A stretch of 7,559 nucleotides of DNA from Acidobacteriota bacterium (GTDB lineage: Bacteria; Acidobacteriota; Blastocatellia; Pyrinomonadales; Pyrinomonadaceae), in assembly GCA_020199975.1 (NCBI GenBank), contig JAIVJP010000029.1, positions 1-7,559 of the forward strand, given 5' to 3'. This document shows, piece after piece, positions 1 to 6,427 of the stretch (position 1 is its first letter; each line of letters starts with the position of its first letter). The notes under the pieces were generated by a model. That model was not told where the DNA came from. It saw only the letters and a program-made list of their open reading frames with translations, and searched no databases. The position numbers were made by a program, and so were the translations under genes.

Positions 1-33
1 GTCACGTGGAAACCGGTGTTGTTGGGGAGCAGG

Positions 34-1179
34 ATGGAATTTGAATTAAGCGAAGAGCAGAAACAAATCAAGATGAGCGTGCGCGAGTTTGCCGAGGCGG
101 AGATCGCACCGCACGTCATGGAGTGGGACGAAACACAGCACTTTCCGATTGAACTAAAGCCCCAGCTTGCTGAACTCGGTTTGATGGGCGTGATTTTTCC
201 TGAGGAGTATGGCGGCGCGGGTATGGGCTACGTTGAATATGCATCCATCATCGAGGAGTTGTCCCGGGTCGACGGCTCTGTGGGAATTTCGGTAGCCGCA
301 CACAATTCGCTTTGCTCGAACCATATCTACCAGTATGGAACAGAAGCTCAGAAGAAGAAGTACCTTGAACCGCTGGCTCGTGGAGAACATCTAGGGGCCT
401 GGGGCCTAACCGAACCAAGCGCCGGCTCAGACGCCTCCGGCACCAGGTCTACGGCGGTGCGACAAGATGGCGGATGGGTTGTGAACGGCTCAAAGAATTT
501 TGTTACCCACGCGATCCACGCCAATACCTGCGTCGCTTTTGCCGTCACCGATCGTTCGCAGACGAGCAAAGGAATTTCGGCTTTCATCTTCGAGAAGGGA
601 ATGAAGGGATTCTCCCCTTCCAAGAAAGAGAACAAGTTGGGGCTTCGCGCTTCTGAGACAGCCAGCGTGGTTTTTGAAGATTGTTGTGTCCCCGACGAGA
701 ACCGTCTGGGCACCGAAGGCCAGGGATTTGTAAACGCCATGCAAATCTTGGACGGCGGACGGATCTCTATAGCCGCTCTCGCGGTGGGGATCGCGCAGGG
801 GGCATATGAGTCAGCGTTGCGATATGCGCAGGAAAGACAGCAATTTGGTAAACCCATCTCCGAATTTCAGGCGATCCAATTCAAGCTGGCAAACATGGCC
901 ACGCAAATTGATGCGGCCCGCCTACTCATGTATCGCGCTGCCTGGTTGAAGGATCAGGGGAAAAAAACGACAAAGGAATCGTCGATGGCCAAGCTGTTTG
1001 CTTCCGAGATCAGCGTGAACGTTTGCGAAGAAGCCATCCAGGTGCATGGTGGGTACGGCTACACCAAGGACTATCCTCCGGAAAAATACTGGCGCGATTC
1101 AAAGCTCTGCACAATTGGTGAAGGAACGTCTGAGATTCAAAGGATGATCATTGCGCGAGAGATCTTGAGGCAGGCCTAA
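34..1179 (+). CDS. Acyl-CoA dehydrogenase (short-chain/branched-chain type)
   Basis: FAD-dependent enzyme that oxidises an acyl-CoA to the trans-2-enoyl-CoA and passes electrons to electron-transfer flavoprotein in the cytoplasm. The 381-residue length is normal for the family. Signature 1, GLTEPSAGSDASG, lies at residues 124-136. Signature 2 lies at about 336-355, with Q336, G339, G340, G342, D346, K351 and D355 in the expected spacing. The expected catalytic glutamate is E363, in IGEGTSEIQR near the C-terminus, the position used by short- and medium-chain enzymes. I chose the ATG at 34 over the in-frame GTG at 16 because GGGGAG (24-29) lies just upstream and the protein then begins MEFELSEEQ, as is usual. 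meaB follows after 18 bp, so cotranscription is likely. With meaB and mce nearby, a butyryl-, isobutyryl- or 2-methylbutyryl-CoA substrate that yields propionyl-CoA is plausible, but the sequence does not settle chain length. Confidence 0.95.
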   Translation: MEFELSEEQKQIKMSVREFAEAEIAPHVMEWDETQHFPIELKPQLAELGLMGVIFPEEYGGAGMGYVEYASIIEELSRVDGSVGISVAAHNSLCSNHIYQYGTEAQKKKYLEPLARGEHLGAWGLTEPSAGSDASGTRSTAVRQDGGWVVNGSKNFVTHAIHANTCVAFAVTDRSQTSKGISAFIFEKGMKGFSPSKKENKLGLRASETASVVFEDCCVPDENRLGTEGQGFVNAMQILDGGRISIAALAVGIAQGAYESALRYAQERQQFGKPISEFQAIQFKLANMATQIDAARLLMYRAAWLKDQGKKTTKESSMAKLFASEISVNVCEEAIQVHGGYGYTKDYPPEKYWRDSKLCTIGEGTSEIQRMIIAREILRQA

Positions 1180-1197
1180 GGCATTCGAGATTTTCCG

Positions 1198-2148
1198 ATG
1201 AGCGCTACCCCAGAAAAGTCTTCGCTAATTGAGCGGGTTGTTGCGGGTGATACTCGAGCAGTGGCGCGCGCCATTTCCAAGGTGGAAGATGGCAGTGGAG
1301 ACGCAGCTCAGTTAATGAAGGACATCTTCCCACACACGGGGCGCGGGCTGGTTGTGGGAATAACAGGTGCACCAGGGGCGGGAAAGTCGTCGCTGGTCGA
1401 CAAACTGGCGTTGCTTTACCGAAACGGGAAGGAGCGCGTAGGCATTGTCGCTGTTGATCCTTCCAGCCCCTTCTCCGGAGGTGCCATTCTTGGCGATCGG
1501 ATCAGGATGCAGGCGCTGGGTCTCGATCCCGGGGTATTCATTCGCTCGATGGCCACGCGCGGCAATCTTGGCGGACTTGCCCGAGCTACAGTGGATGCCG
1601 TTTCGATACTGGATGCAGCCGGATACTCGAAGGTCGTGGTGGAAACGGTCGGCGTCGGACAGGATGAGGTCGAGATCGTCAAGGCTGCGGACGTGTCTGT
1701 AGTTGTGCTTGTGCCAGGAATGGGCGACGATATTCAGGCGATCAAGGCCGGCATTATGGAGATTGGCGATATCTTTGTAATCAATAAGGCTGATCGCGAG
1801 GGAGTTTACAGTACCGAAAAAGAGGTCGAGGCCTTGTTGTCCCTTTCCGGCCGCGCGGATGGTTGGCAGCCGCCAATCATCAAGACGATAGCGACTGAAA
1901 ACAGGGGCATCGACGATTTGGCAGCCGCGATTGAAAGCTATCGAGACTTCCATTTTAAGACGGATTTGGGAATCCACCGGAGACGCGCGATAGCTCGCTG
2001 GCGAATACTGGAACTCCTTCGGGAGCGGCTGCTCGCGCGAACCCTGGCTCCAGATTCGGCATCTGACACACTTGACCGTCTTGCCGAGGAGGTTGCCACG
2101 CGTCGGCGCGACCCTTATTCTGCTGTGGAAGAGTTGATTGGTCAGTAG
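1198..2148 (+). CDS. meaB: Methylmalonyl-CoA mutase-associated GTPase MeaB (ArgK family)
   Basis: G3E-class P-loop GTPase that gates B12 cofactor loading and protects adenosylcobalamin-dependent methylmalonyl-CoA mutase from inactivation. Motifs appear in order. The Walker A is GAPGAGKSS (57-65). DPSSPFSGGAILGDRIRM (87-104) is the conserved ArgK/MeaB block. ETVGVGQDEVE (149-159) covers the G3/switch region, and NKAD (196-199) is the G4 guanine-specificity motif. The C-terminal helical part (about 258-316), used for dimerisation in the family, is present, so the 316-residue protein looks complete. No clear ribosome binding site is visible in the 18 bp after the acyl-CoA dehydrogenase, so translational coupling is possible. 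The last codon and the TAG stop fall inside the first unit of a GTCAGTN repeat array, so the repeat may have replaced the original 3' end. Old annotations call this family 'ArgK' or LAO/AO transport kinase; the mce neighbour supports MeaB. Confidence 0.95.
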   Translation: MSATPEKSSLIERVVAGDTRAVARAISKVEDGSGDAAQLMKDIFPHTGRGLVVGITGAPGAGKSSLVDKLALLYRNGKERVGIVAVDPSSPFSGGAILGDRIRMQALGLDPGVFIRSMATRGNLGGLARATVDAVSILDAAGYSKVVVETVGVGQDEVEIVKAADVSVVVLVPGMGDDIQAIKAGIMEIGDIFVINKADREGVYSTEKEVEALLSLSGRADGWQPPIIKTIATENRGIDDLAAAIESYRDFHFKTDLGIHRRRAIARWRILELLRERLLARTLAPDSASDTLDRLAEEVATRRRDPYSAVEELIGQ

Positions 2149-2300
2149 TCCGTGGTTAGTTGTCAGTGGTCAGTCTGGTCATAGTCAGTTGTCAGGGCCA
2201 CACGATTGACCATTTGAAGGGGGAGCTTACGGGCTACTGCTCACTTAAGTTTGACGACGAACCAAGTGACAACGAACAAACTGACAACGGACTACTGACT
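2141..2300. repeat. Inverted arrays of GTCAGTN heptads filling the meaB-mce spacer
   Basis: From 2141 to 2197 the + strand is almost wholly built of 7-bp units close to GTCAGTN, with one 8-bp unit at 2176-2183. Toward mce, roughly 2254-2300, the same motif appears in reverse complement with more drift. The outermost 13 bp are a perfect inverted pair, GTCAGTAGTCCGT (2141-2153) and its complement (2287-2299), and weaker complementarity continues inward for about 25 bp. The centre (about 2198-2253) shows no clear unit. The left end contains the meaB stop codon and the right end finishes 6 bp before the mce ATG. The spacer could fold into a long hairpin in RNA. It resembles heptanucleotide tandem repeats known from some bacterial genomes or a small non-autonomous element; I saw no target-site duplication. 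Confidence 0.8.
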
Positions 2301-2305
2301 AGTTT

Positions 2306-2701
2306 ATGAAGATCCACCACATCGGTATCGCCACACGCCAACTGAAAGAAGCAACCGCACTTTGGCAGGACGCTCTGGGCCTTGAAGTTGACTCCATGGA
2401 GGATGTTGGCGAACAGGGAGTGCGCGTCGCGATGCTGCCTATCGGCGAAACGCATATCGAGCTTTTGGAGCCACTGACCCCTGACTCGCCAGTAGGAAAG
2501 TTTCTGGATAAGCGGGGGCCCGGGATTCATCATGTAGCGATCCGGGTTGATGATATTCGCGCGGCGTTGGGACAACTCAAAGAAAAGGGCGTACGTTTGA
2601 TCGACGAAACGCCTCGTATCGGCGCCGGTGGTTGTTTCGTAGCTTTTATTCACCCCTCATCAACGAATGGCGTGCTGCTTGAGTTAGTGCAGCAGCAGTA
2701 G
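2306..2701 (+). CDS. mce: Methylmalonyl-CoA epimerase
   Basis: Interconverts (2S)- and (2R)-methylmalonyl-CoA, the step between propionyl-CoA carboxylase and the B12-dependent mutase. It is a 131-residue member of the vicinal-oxygen-chelate (glyoxalase/VOC) superfamily with two beta-alpha-beta-beta-beta modules. The first opens with KIHHIGIAT and the second with GIHHVAIRVDD (73-83). Likely metal ligands are H5, E52 in HIELLEP, H76, and E126 in LLELV. The block GETHIELLEPLTPDSPVGKF is typical of epimerases rather than of glyoxalase I. The length is normal. No Shine-Dalgarno sequence is visible before the ATG because the heptad repeat array runs to within 6 bp of it, so initiation may be weak, leaderless or coupled. 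The neighbouring meaB supports the assignment. The stop overlaps a CAGCAGCAGTAG run. Confidence 0.94.
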   Translation: MKIHHIGIATRQLKEATALWQDALGLEVDSMEDVGEQGVRVAMLPIGETHIELLEPLTPDSPVGKFLDKRGPGIHHVAIRVDDIRAALGQLKEKGVRLIDETPRIGAGGCFVAFIHPSSTNGVLLELVQQQ

Positions 2702-2712
2702 TCTTCAATTTT

Positions 2713-2720
2713 GGAAAGGA
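2713..2720 (+). promoter_or_regulatory. Ribosome binding site supporting a TTG start
   Basis: GGAAAGGA ends 7 bases before the TTG at 2728. No in-frame ATG lies between this site and the hydrophobic N-terminal segment, so the site decides the rare TTG start of the isomerase gene. Confidence 0.65.
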
Positions 2721-2727
2721 AATTATT

Positions 2728-4029
2728 TTGACATCAACAACAAAAGCATGGATTGCTGCTGCTGTGGCGGTAGTTTTTTCGGTGGGTTTGATTGCGTGGC
2801 AGGTTAAAGCTCGGCGTACCGAAGCCGTAAATTTAGATTCTGAAGACATGGCACTGATTGCCGAAGACCAGCCGCCTCAGTTTCGCACTCGGCTTGCTTC
2901 GGATGAAGCAACCCGTAAGGATTTTGCTGAGAACCTCCGCAGTTTGCTGGCCGTTGCCGAAGAGGCGCGGGCCAAGGGCGTTGGTGGCAGGCCCGACATG
3001 AAACGCCAGCTCGACCTCGTGCGAGCGGTAGTTATAGCGCAAAACTATCTGAAGTTGCAGGGGCCGGCACCGGCGGCTTCGAACGCCACCGAGCAAGAAG
3101 TTGAAGAATTTTTTAAGGACCCTGTGAATGCGGCCAAGTTTGATCAGTTCATAAATGATGCCAAGGCGAAGAACCCGCAACTGGCGGGCGGTCAGATACC
3201 TGAAGAACAAATCAAGCAGGTGCGAAGCCAATTGGGCCAGGTGCTGATCGGCGAACGTAAAGGAATTGCTGCTGGTGTGGACAAGCAGCGCAGTGTGCAG
3301 TTGCAGATCATGCTCGAGCATGCTCGCTTGCTGGCGCAAACCTACGCTCAGGAACAATTGGCAGAGAAATTGAAAGCCACTGACCAGGAGATTGAGGGCT
3401 ACGTGGCAAAGCACCCTGAGCTTGATCCCAAGCAAAAACGCGGGAAGGCTGAAGAGATTTTGAAGAGAGCTCGTGCCGGCGAGGATTTTACGAAGTTGGC
3501 TGCCGAGTTCTCGACCGATGGAAGCAAAGCAAAGGGCGGCGATCTCGGTTGGTTTGGGCCAGGGCAGATGGTGCCGGAGTTTGAGAAAGCTGCTTTTGCT
3601 CTGAAGCCCGGCGAGATCAGCGACGTGGTTGAGAGCCAGTTTGGCTACCACATCATCAAACTCGAAGACCGACGCACGGAGATGAAAGAAGGCAAGAAGG
3701 AAGAACAGGTCCACGCTCGCCACATTTTGATTGGCGAAAGCGGACAAGCCGACAACCGCTTCGCGCCGCCAAAGTCCGGACGCGAGCAGGCGCGCGCCGC
3801 CGTGGAACAGGAAAAGCAGAAGAAGGTTGTCGAAGACATCGTAAAGCGTTCGCACGTCACCGTTGCCGAAAACTTTCAAGTGAAGATGCCGGAGGCGCAG
3901 GAGATGCCGCCGCAATTTGCTCCGGGCCAGGGAGGAGCGGGGGAAGCTCATCCTCCAGATCCAGCGCAAAACCAGGAGAAGCCAAAGGCTGAGGGCTCAA
4001 AGAATACCGCCAAGCCGCGACAGAGGTGA
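2728..4029 (+). CDS. Membrane-anchored SurA/PpiC-like peptidyl-prolyl isomerase with permuted parvulin domain
   Basis: Predicted periplasmic folding factor that isomerises Xaa-Pro bonds and probably chaperones envelope proteins. Residues 8-25 form one hydrophobic segment, a signal anchor or signal peptide without a lipobox. Residues about 35-230 are helical and charged, like the SurA/PrsA N-terminal chaperone part. The parvulin core lies at about 235-316: a KAEEILKRARAGEDF helix, GGDLGWFG (270-277), MVPEFEKAAFALKPGEISD (281-299) and FGYHIIKL (305-312). The first strand of a parvulin, usually ARHILI, is absent before the helix. It occurs instead after the core at 330-335, which keeps both active-site-type histidines (H308 and H332). 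A helix resembling the SurA C-terminal segment follows (about 351-374), then a low-complexity tail rich in Pro, Gly, Gln, Glu and Lys (386-433). The start is TTG, chosen by its ribosome binding site. The protein class is secure; the client proteins are unknown. Confidence 0.9.
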   Translation: MTSTTKAWIAAAVAVVFSVGLIAWQVKARRTEAVNLDSEDMALIAEDQPPQFRTRLASDEATRKDFAENLRSLLAVAEEARAKGVGGRPDMKRQLDLVRAVVIAQNYLKLQGPAPAASNATEQEVEEFFKDPVNAAKFDQFINDAKAKNPQLAGGQIPEEQIKQVRSQLGQVLIGERKGIAAGVDKQRSVQLQIMLEHARLLAQTYAQEQLAEKLKATDQEIEGYVAKHPELDPKQKRGKAEEILKRARAGEDFTKLAAEFSTDGSKAKGGDLGWFGPGQMVPEFEKAAFALKPGEISDVVESQFGYHIIKLEDRRTEMKEGKKEEQVHARHILIGESGQADNRFAPPKSGREQARAAVEQEKQKKVVEDIVKRSHVTVAENFQVKMPEAQEMPPQFAPGQGGAGEAHPPDPAQNQEKPKAEGSKNTAKPRQR

Positions 4030-4052
4030 CCGCGCAGCGTCAATAATTCCGC

Positions 4053-4892
4053 ATGCAATTTGGTGATTACCGCGTCGAGATTGTGCCTGACACAGAGTTT
4101 CGCCTCGACGGAGGGGCGATGTTCGGTGTGGTCCCGCGCAATCTCTGGTCGAAAGTGTGTCCGCCCGACGATCATAATCGGATCCGAATGAACATGAACT
4201 GCGTGTTCATCGAGGCTGGTTCTGAACGGATACTGATCGAGACAGGCATTGGCGAGAAATTCTCAGACAAGCAAACACTTATGTACGGCATCACGCGTGA
4301 GCGACCCTTGGCAGATTCGTTGCGGGCTATAGCGGGAGTTGGTCCGGAAGCAATAACGATCGTCATCAATACGCATCTGCATTTCGATCACGCAGGTGGA
4401 AACACGGCATTGGACGGGGATGGCAAGCTTACTCCGGCTTTTCCGAATGCCAGGTATTTTGTCTCTCGCGCTGAGTTTGAGCATGGCGAACAGCCCACCG
4501 AGCGCGACCGAGCAAGCTACCTGCCCGAGAATTGGCAGCCGGTTAAAGAAAACGGACAGCTGGAGTTGAAGGCCGCAGACTACGAAGTGGTACCTGGTCT
4601 GCGCATGGAAACTCACGCTGGACACAATCGAACGATGCAGTGTTGGCGCCTGGAGCAGGATGGTCGCACCATCTTCGGTTTTGCTGATCTAGTGCCGATG
4701 AGAGCGCACGTATCGTTTCCCTGGATCATGGGCTACGATCTCTATCCGGTGGAAACGCTTGCGGCGAAAAAGACTTTGCTGCCTAGGGCCGCTCATGAGG
4801 GGTGGCTATGTCTCTTCTATCACGATCCTGACATGCCACTTTGCAGGCTGGCAGAAGATAACGGCAAGCTGCGTGCGTTTGACTATAGATAG
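4053..4892 (+). CDS. Metallo-beta-lactamase-fold hydrolase, substrate unknown
   Basis: Dinuclear zinc-type hydrolase of the MBL superfamily. The motif HLHFDH (108-113, HxHxDH) supplies the first ligands. GH at 190-191 gives the next histidine, D212 in FADLVP is the likely bridging aspartate, and H257 in FYHDPD the last. The full set suggests an active enzyme. No signal peptide is visible, so it is probably cytoplasmic. Its 279-residue length and the N-terminal NMNCVFIEAGSERILIETG block resemble the lactonase/glyoxalase II-like branch, but nothing in the sequence identifies lactone, thioester or phosphodiester as substrate. The gene begins 23 bp after the isomerase with no clear Shine-Dalgarno sequence, so cotranscription with it is likely. 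The next gene, mtnP, starts 64 bp downstream. Confidence 0.88.
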   Translation: MQFGDYRVEIVPDTEFRLDGGAMFGVVPRNLWSKVCPPDDHNRIRMNMNCVFIEAGSERILIETGIGEKFSDKQTLMYGITRERPLADSLRAIAGVGPEAITIVINTHLHFDHAGGNTALDGDGKLTPAFPNARYFVSRAEFEHGEQPTERDRASYLPENWQPVKENGQLELKAADYEVVPGLRMETHAGHNRTMQCWRLEQDGRTIFGFADLVPMRAHVSFPWIMGYDLYPVETLAAKKTLLPRAAHEGWLCLFYHDPDMPLCRLAEDNGKLRAFDYR

Positions 4893-4956
4893 TAGGCGTG
4901 GACATCCGGTTCCGCCGTGAGTCAGCCGAAGAGCCCAATGCGATAGTGCAGACAGG

Positions 4957-5856
4957 ATGAGTTCTTCACTACAGAAAACCATGACCACAGTCAAAATAGG
5001 AATCATGGGCGGCAGCGGGCTGTATCAGATGCCTGAGCTGAAGGACGTTGAGGAGGTCAAAGTTGACACTCCTTTCGGCAGCCCTTCAGATGCGTTCATT
5101 ATTGGCACACTGGAAGGGCAGCGAGTTGCTTTTCTACCACGTCATGGGAGAGGCCACCGCTTCACGCCCACTGAGGTGCCTTTCCGAGCAAACATCTACG
5201 GCATGAAATTGCTGGGCGTTGAGCGTGTGCTTTCAGCTTCCGCCGTTGGATCACTACAGGAAGAGTACGCGCCGCTGGATATGGTGATCCCCGATCAGTT
5301 TTTCGACCGTACGCGAGCCCGGGCCCGCGAGTCGACCTTCTTCGGGGAAGGTATCGTCGCGCACGTGACCTTTGCGCATCCTGTCTGTAACGATTTGGGC
5401 GAAGTGCTCCAGGAGTCGTGCAAGGCAGCCGACGTCAAAGCGCATCGGGGTGGCACGTATCTTTGCATGGAGGGGCCAGCATTCTCGACCGTAGCCGAAT
5501 CGAACGTTTATCGCGCGTGGGGCGTGGACATTATCGGGATGACGAACCTGCAGGAAGCGAAGCTAGCTCGTGAAGCAGAGATTTGCTACGCCACTCTTGC
5601 TCTCGTGACGGACTACGATTGCTGGCATTCAGGCCACGATGCTGTAAGCGTCGATACCGTGGTCGAGTATTTGAACAAGAATGTCCGCAACGCTCAGATC
5701 ATAATGAAAGAGGCGGTGAAGCGGCTCACCGAGCGTCCGCGAAGTTGCAAGTGTGGGTCGGCCCTCAAGAATGCGATATTTACCGCTCCCGAACTTTGGC
5801 CGCAGACAACAACGAAGAAGCTGGAAGCGATCATCAGAAAGTACGCTGCACCTTGA
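4957..5856 (+). CDS. mtnP: S-methyl-5'-thioadenosine phosphorylase
   Basis: Cleaves methylthioadenosine with phosphate to adenine and 5-methylthioribose-1-phosphate, a step in methionine and purine salvage. The phosphate and ribose sites are visible as GGSGLY (18-23), PRHGRGH (61-67), SASAVGSLQEE (93-103) and MEGPAFST (171-178). M195 in IGMTN is the conserved ribose-contact methionine. TDYDCW (218-223) carries the two aspartates that favour 6-aminopurines, which separates this enzyme from inosine/guanosine phosphorylases. The 299 residues are slightly longer than usual, with a C-terminal extension that begins SCKCGSAL (C264 and C266). Two starts are possible: ATG 4957, used here, and ATG 4981, which would begin MTTVKIGIMGG. 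Neither has a well-spaced ribosome binding site, so the start is uncertain by eight codons. The gene probably belongs to the same transcription unit as its upstream neighbours, or has its own weak promoter in the 64-bp gap. Confidence 0.93.
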   Translation: MSSSLQKTMTTVKIGIMGGSGLYQMPELKDVEEVKVDTPFGSPSDAFIIGTLEGQRVAFLPRHGRGHRFTPTEVPFRANIYGMKLLGVERVLSASAVGSLQEEYAPLDMVIPDQFFDRTRARARESTFFGEGIVAHVTFAHPVCNDLGEVLQESCKAADVKAHRGGTYLCMEGPAFSTVAESNVYRAWGVDIIGMTNLQEAKLAREAEICYATLALVTDYDCWHSGHDAVSVDTVVEYLNKNVRNAQIIMKEAVKRLTERPRSCKCGSALKNAIFTAPELWPQTTTKKLEAIIRKYAAP

Positions 5857-5901
5857 GTCAAGCGCTGGGCGCTGCTCGCCGAAGCTAGGGGAAATTTAGT
5901 C

Positions 5902-5907
5902 GGAGGA
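5902..5907 (+). promoter_or_regulatory. Strong Shine-Dalgarno of the BamD-like remnant
   Basis: GGAGGA lies 4 bases before ATG 5912 and is the clearest ribosome binding site in the window. It shows that this reading frame was, and may still be, translated even though the coding region downstream is broken. Confidence 0.7.
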
Positions 5908-5911
5908 ATTT

Positions 5912-6170
5912 ATGAAAAAGAATCTTTTGCCAGTCGCGTTTCTAATGTTTGCAGTGCCGCTTTGTGCACCGGCAGTTATCGCGCAGGGTAAAGCGAAAAC
6001 CGGCCCGGATTCTTCGACGATTCGCGATCCGGCTCTCGAGAAGGATTCCCTACACAATCTCGAGGTCGCCCGAAATTATTTCAAACTTAAGAAGTTTTCG
6101 GAAACAGGCTGAAGAAAACCTGGCTGCACTGGGCCGCGGGAAAGTAAAGACCGAAAGCAGAAAACAGTAG
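5912..6170 (+). pseudogene. Internally deleted remnant of a BamD-like (YfiO/TPR) outer-membrane assembly gene
   Basis: ATG 5912 opens a 66-residue frame ending at TGA 6110-6112. It begins with a secretory signal (MKKNLLPVAFLMF..., probable cleavage near A24/Q25). A helix follows, LEKDSLHNLEVARNYFKLKK (42-61), that resembles the entry into a tetratricopeptide pair in BamD/YfiO proteins. Directly after it, in the +1-shifted frame from about 6093, the DNA encodes SFRKQAEENLAALGRGK, which resembles a BamD-type C-terminus and ends at TAG 6168-6170. N-terminal and C-terminal pieces of one protein now lie next to each other in different frames, so a deletion of the middle is the simplest reading; a full-length homologue would have about 200-300 residues. 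The strong ribosome binding site means a short secreted peptide could still be made. Alternative: a genuine small periplasmic protein with a chance match downstream. The family call is from motif resemblance only. Confidence 0.6.
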
Positions 6171-6212
6171 GCGGAAAACAGAAAGCCAGTAGCCAGTAGC
6201 TGTAAGCGCCAA
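6157..6212 (+). repeat. Tandem heptad array, units such as GCCAGTA
   Basis: Eight consecutive 7-bp units can be laid out from 6157 to 6212. The best preserved are two adjacent copies of GCCAGTA (6185-6198); others drift to GC- or AC-starting A-rich forms. The unit resembles the GTCAGTA heptad in the meaB-mce spacer. The array begins at the end of the BamD-like remnant and contains that remnant's second-frame TAG stop (6168-6170). Confidence 0.65.
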
Positions 6213-6427
6213 GCGATGTGGGACGACTTACTGAGATTGGCGATTTGGGGTTGGAGATTAAATTCAAGATTTGCATTTGAGTTTGAAGTCTCAGATTCGA
6301 GCATCTCAGATCTAAAGCCTCACCATCTTGAAGACCCAAAAGCCCAAACGAAAAAGCGGAAGCTTATAACCCCAAGATCCAAAAGCTAATAGACTCAAAA
6401 CCTAAGAACCTTAAAACCCAAAACCGC
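6171..6427. other. Repeat-filled non-coding spacer before the kinase gene
   Basis: No credible gene lies between the BamD-like remnant and the kinase start. The first part is the heptad array. About 6234-6300 is G/T-rich with loosely 7-bp-spaced GATTTG- or TTTGAG-like words, and TCTCAGAT occurs twice (6289-6296 and 6304-6311). From about 6332 the strand turns A/C-rich and ends in an octad array that reaches the kinase start codon. Short frames on both strands here are low-complexity and have no ribosome binding site. A GCTTATAAC stretch (6362-6370) could act as a -10 box, but no -35 box sits at proper spacing. Confidence 0.7.
6370..6425 (+). repeat. Octad array, seven 8-bp C/T-plus-A-rich units
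   Basis: Seven consecutive 8-bp units fill 6370-6425. Each starts with mostly C/T bases and continues A-rich; the last four are CTCAAAAC, CTAAGAAC, CTTAAAAC and CCAAAACC. The array ends two bases before the kinase ATG, leaving no room for a Shine-Dalgarno sequence. The strand is almost free of G, so the region would be largely unstructured in RNA. Confidence 0.65.

Noticed and set aside
16..33. Upstream GTG start for the acyl-CoA dehydrogenase
   Set aside because: The extra six residues are not typical of the family, and the likely ribosome binding site lies between GTG 16 and ATG 34.
348..857. 169-codon open frame on the minus strand inside the acyl-CoA dehydrogenase
   Set aside because: It is a shadow of the conserved + strand gene, with a composition unlike a real protein.
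1312..1977. 221-codon open frame on the minus strand inside meaB
   Set aside because: It is antisense to a well-conserved GTPase and its translation has no motif or credible ribosome binding site.
2141..2300. CRISPR array
   Set aside because: The repeats are 7 bp with no spacers between them, and the motif inverts halfway.
2833..3969. 378-codon open frame on the minus strand
   Set aside because: It lies wholly inside the isomerase gene in antisense. Its Leu/Arg/His-rich translation has no recognisable domain, so it is a by-product of the codon bias of the + strand gene.
5861..5873. Small hairpin AGCGC/GCGCT just after mtnP
   Set aside because: The stem is only 5 bp and no T-run follows, so I did not call it a terminator.
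6050..6339. Two overlapping minus-strand frames of 84 and 87 codons in the repeat spacer
   Set aside because: They translate the low-complexity repeats, have no ribosome binding site, and overlap the BamD-like remnant in antisense.
6328..6370. Possible promoter, TTGAAG and TATAAC, upstream of the kinase gene
   Set aside because: The gap between the two boxes is about 31 bp, far from the usual 16-18 bp, and the DNA is low-complexity.
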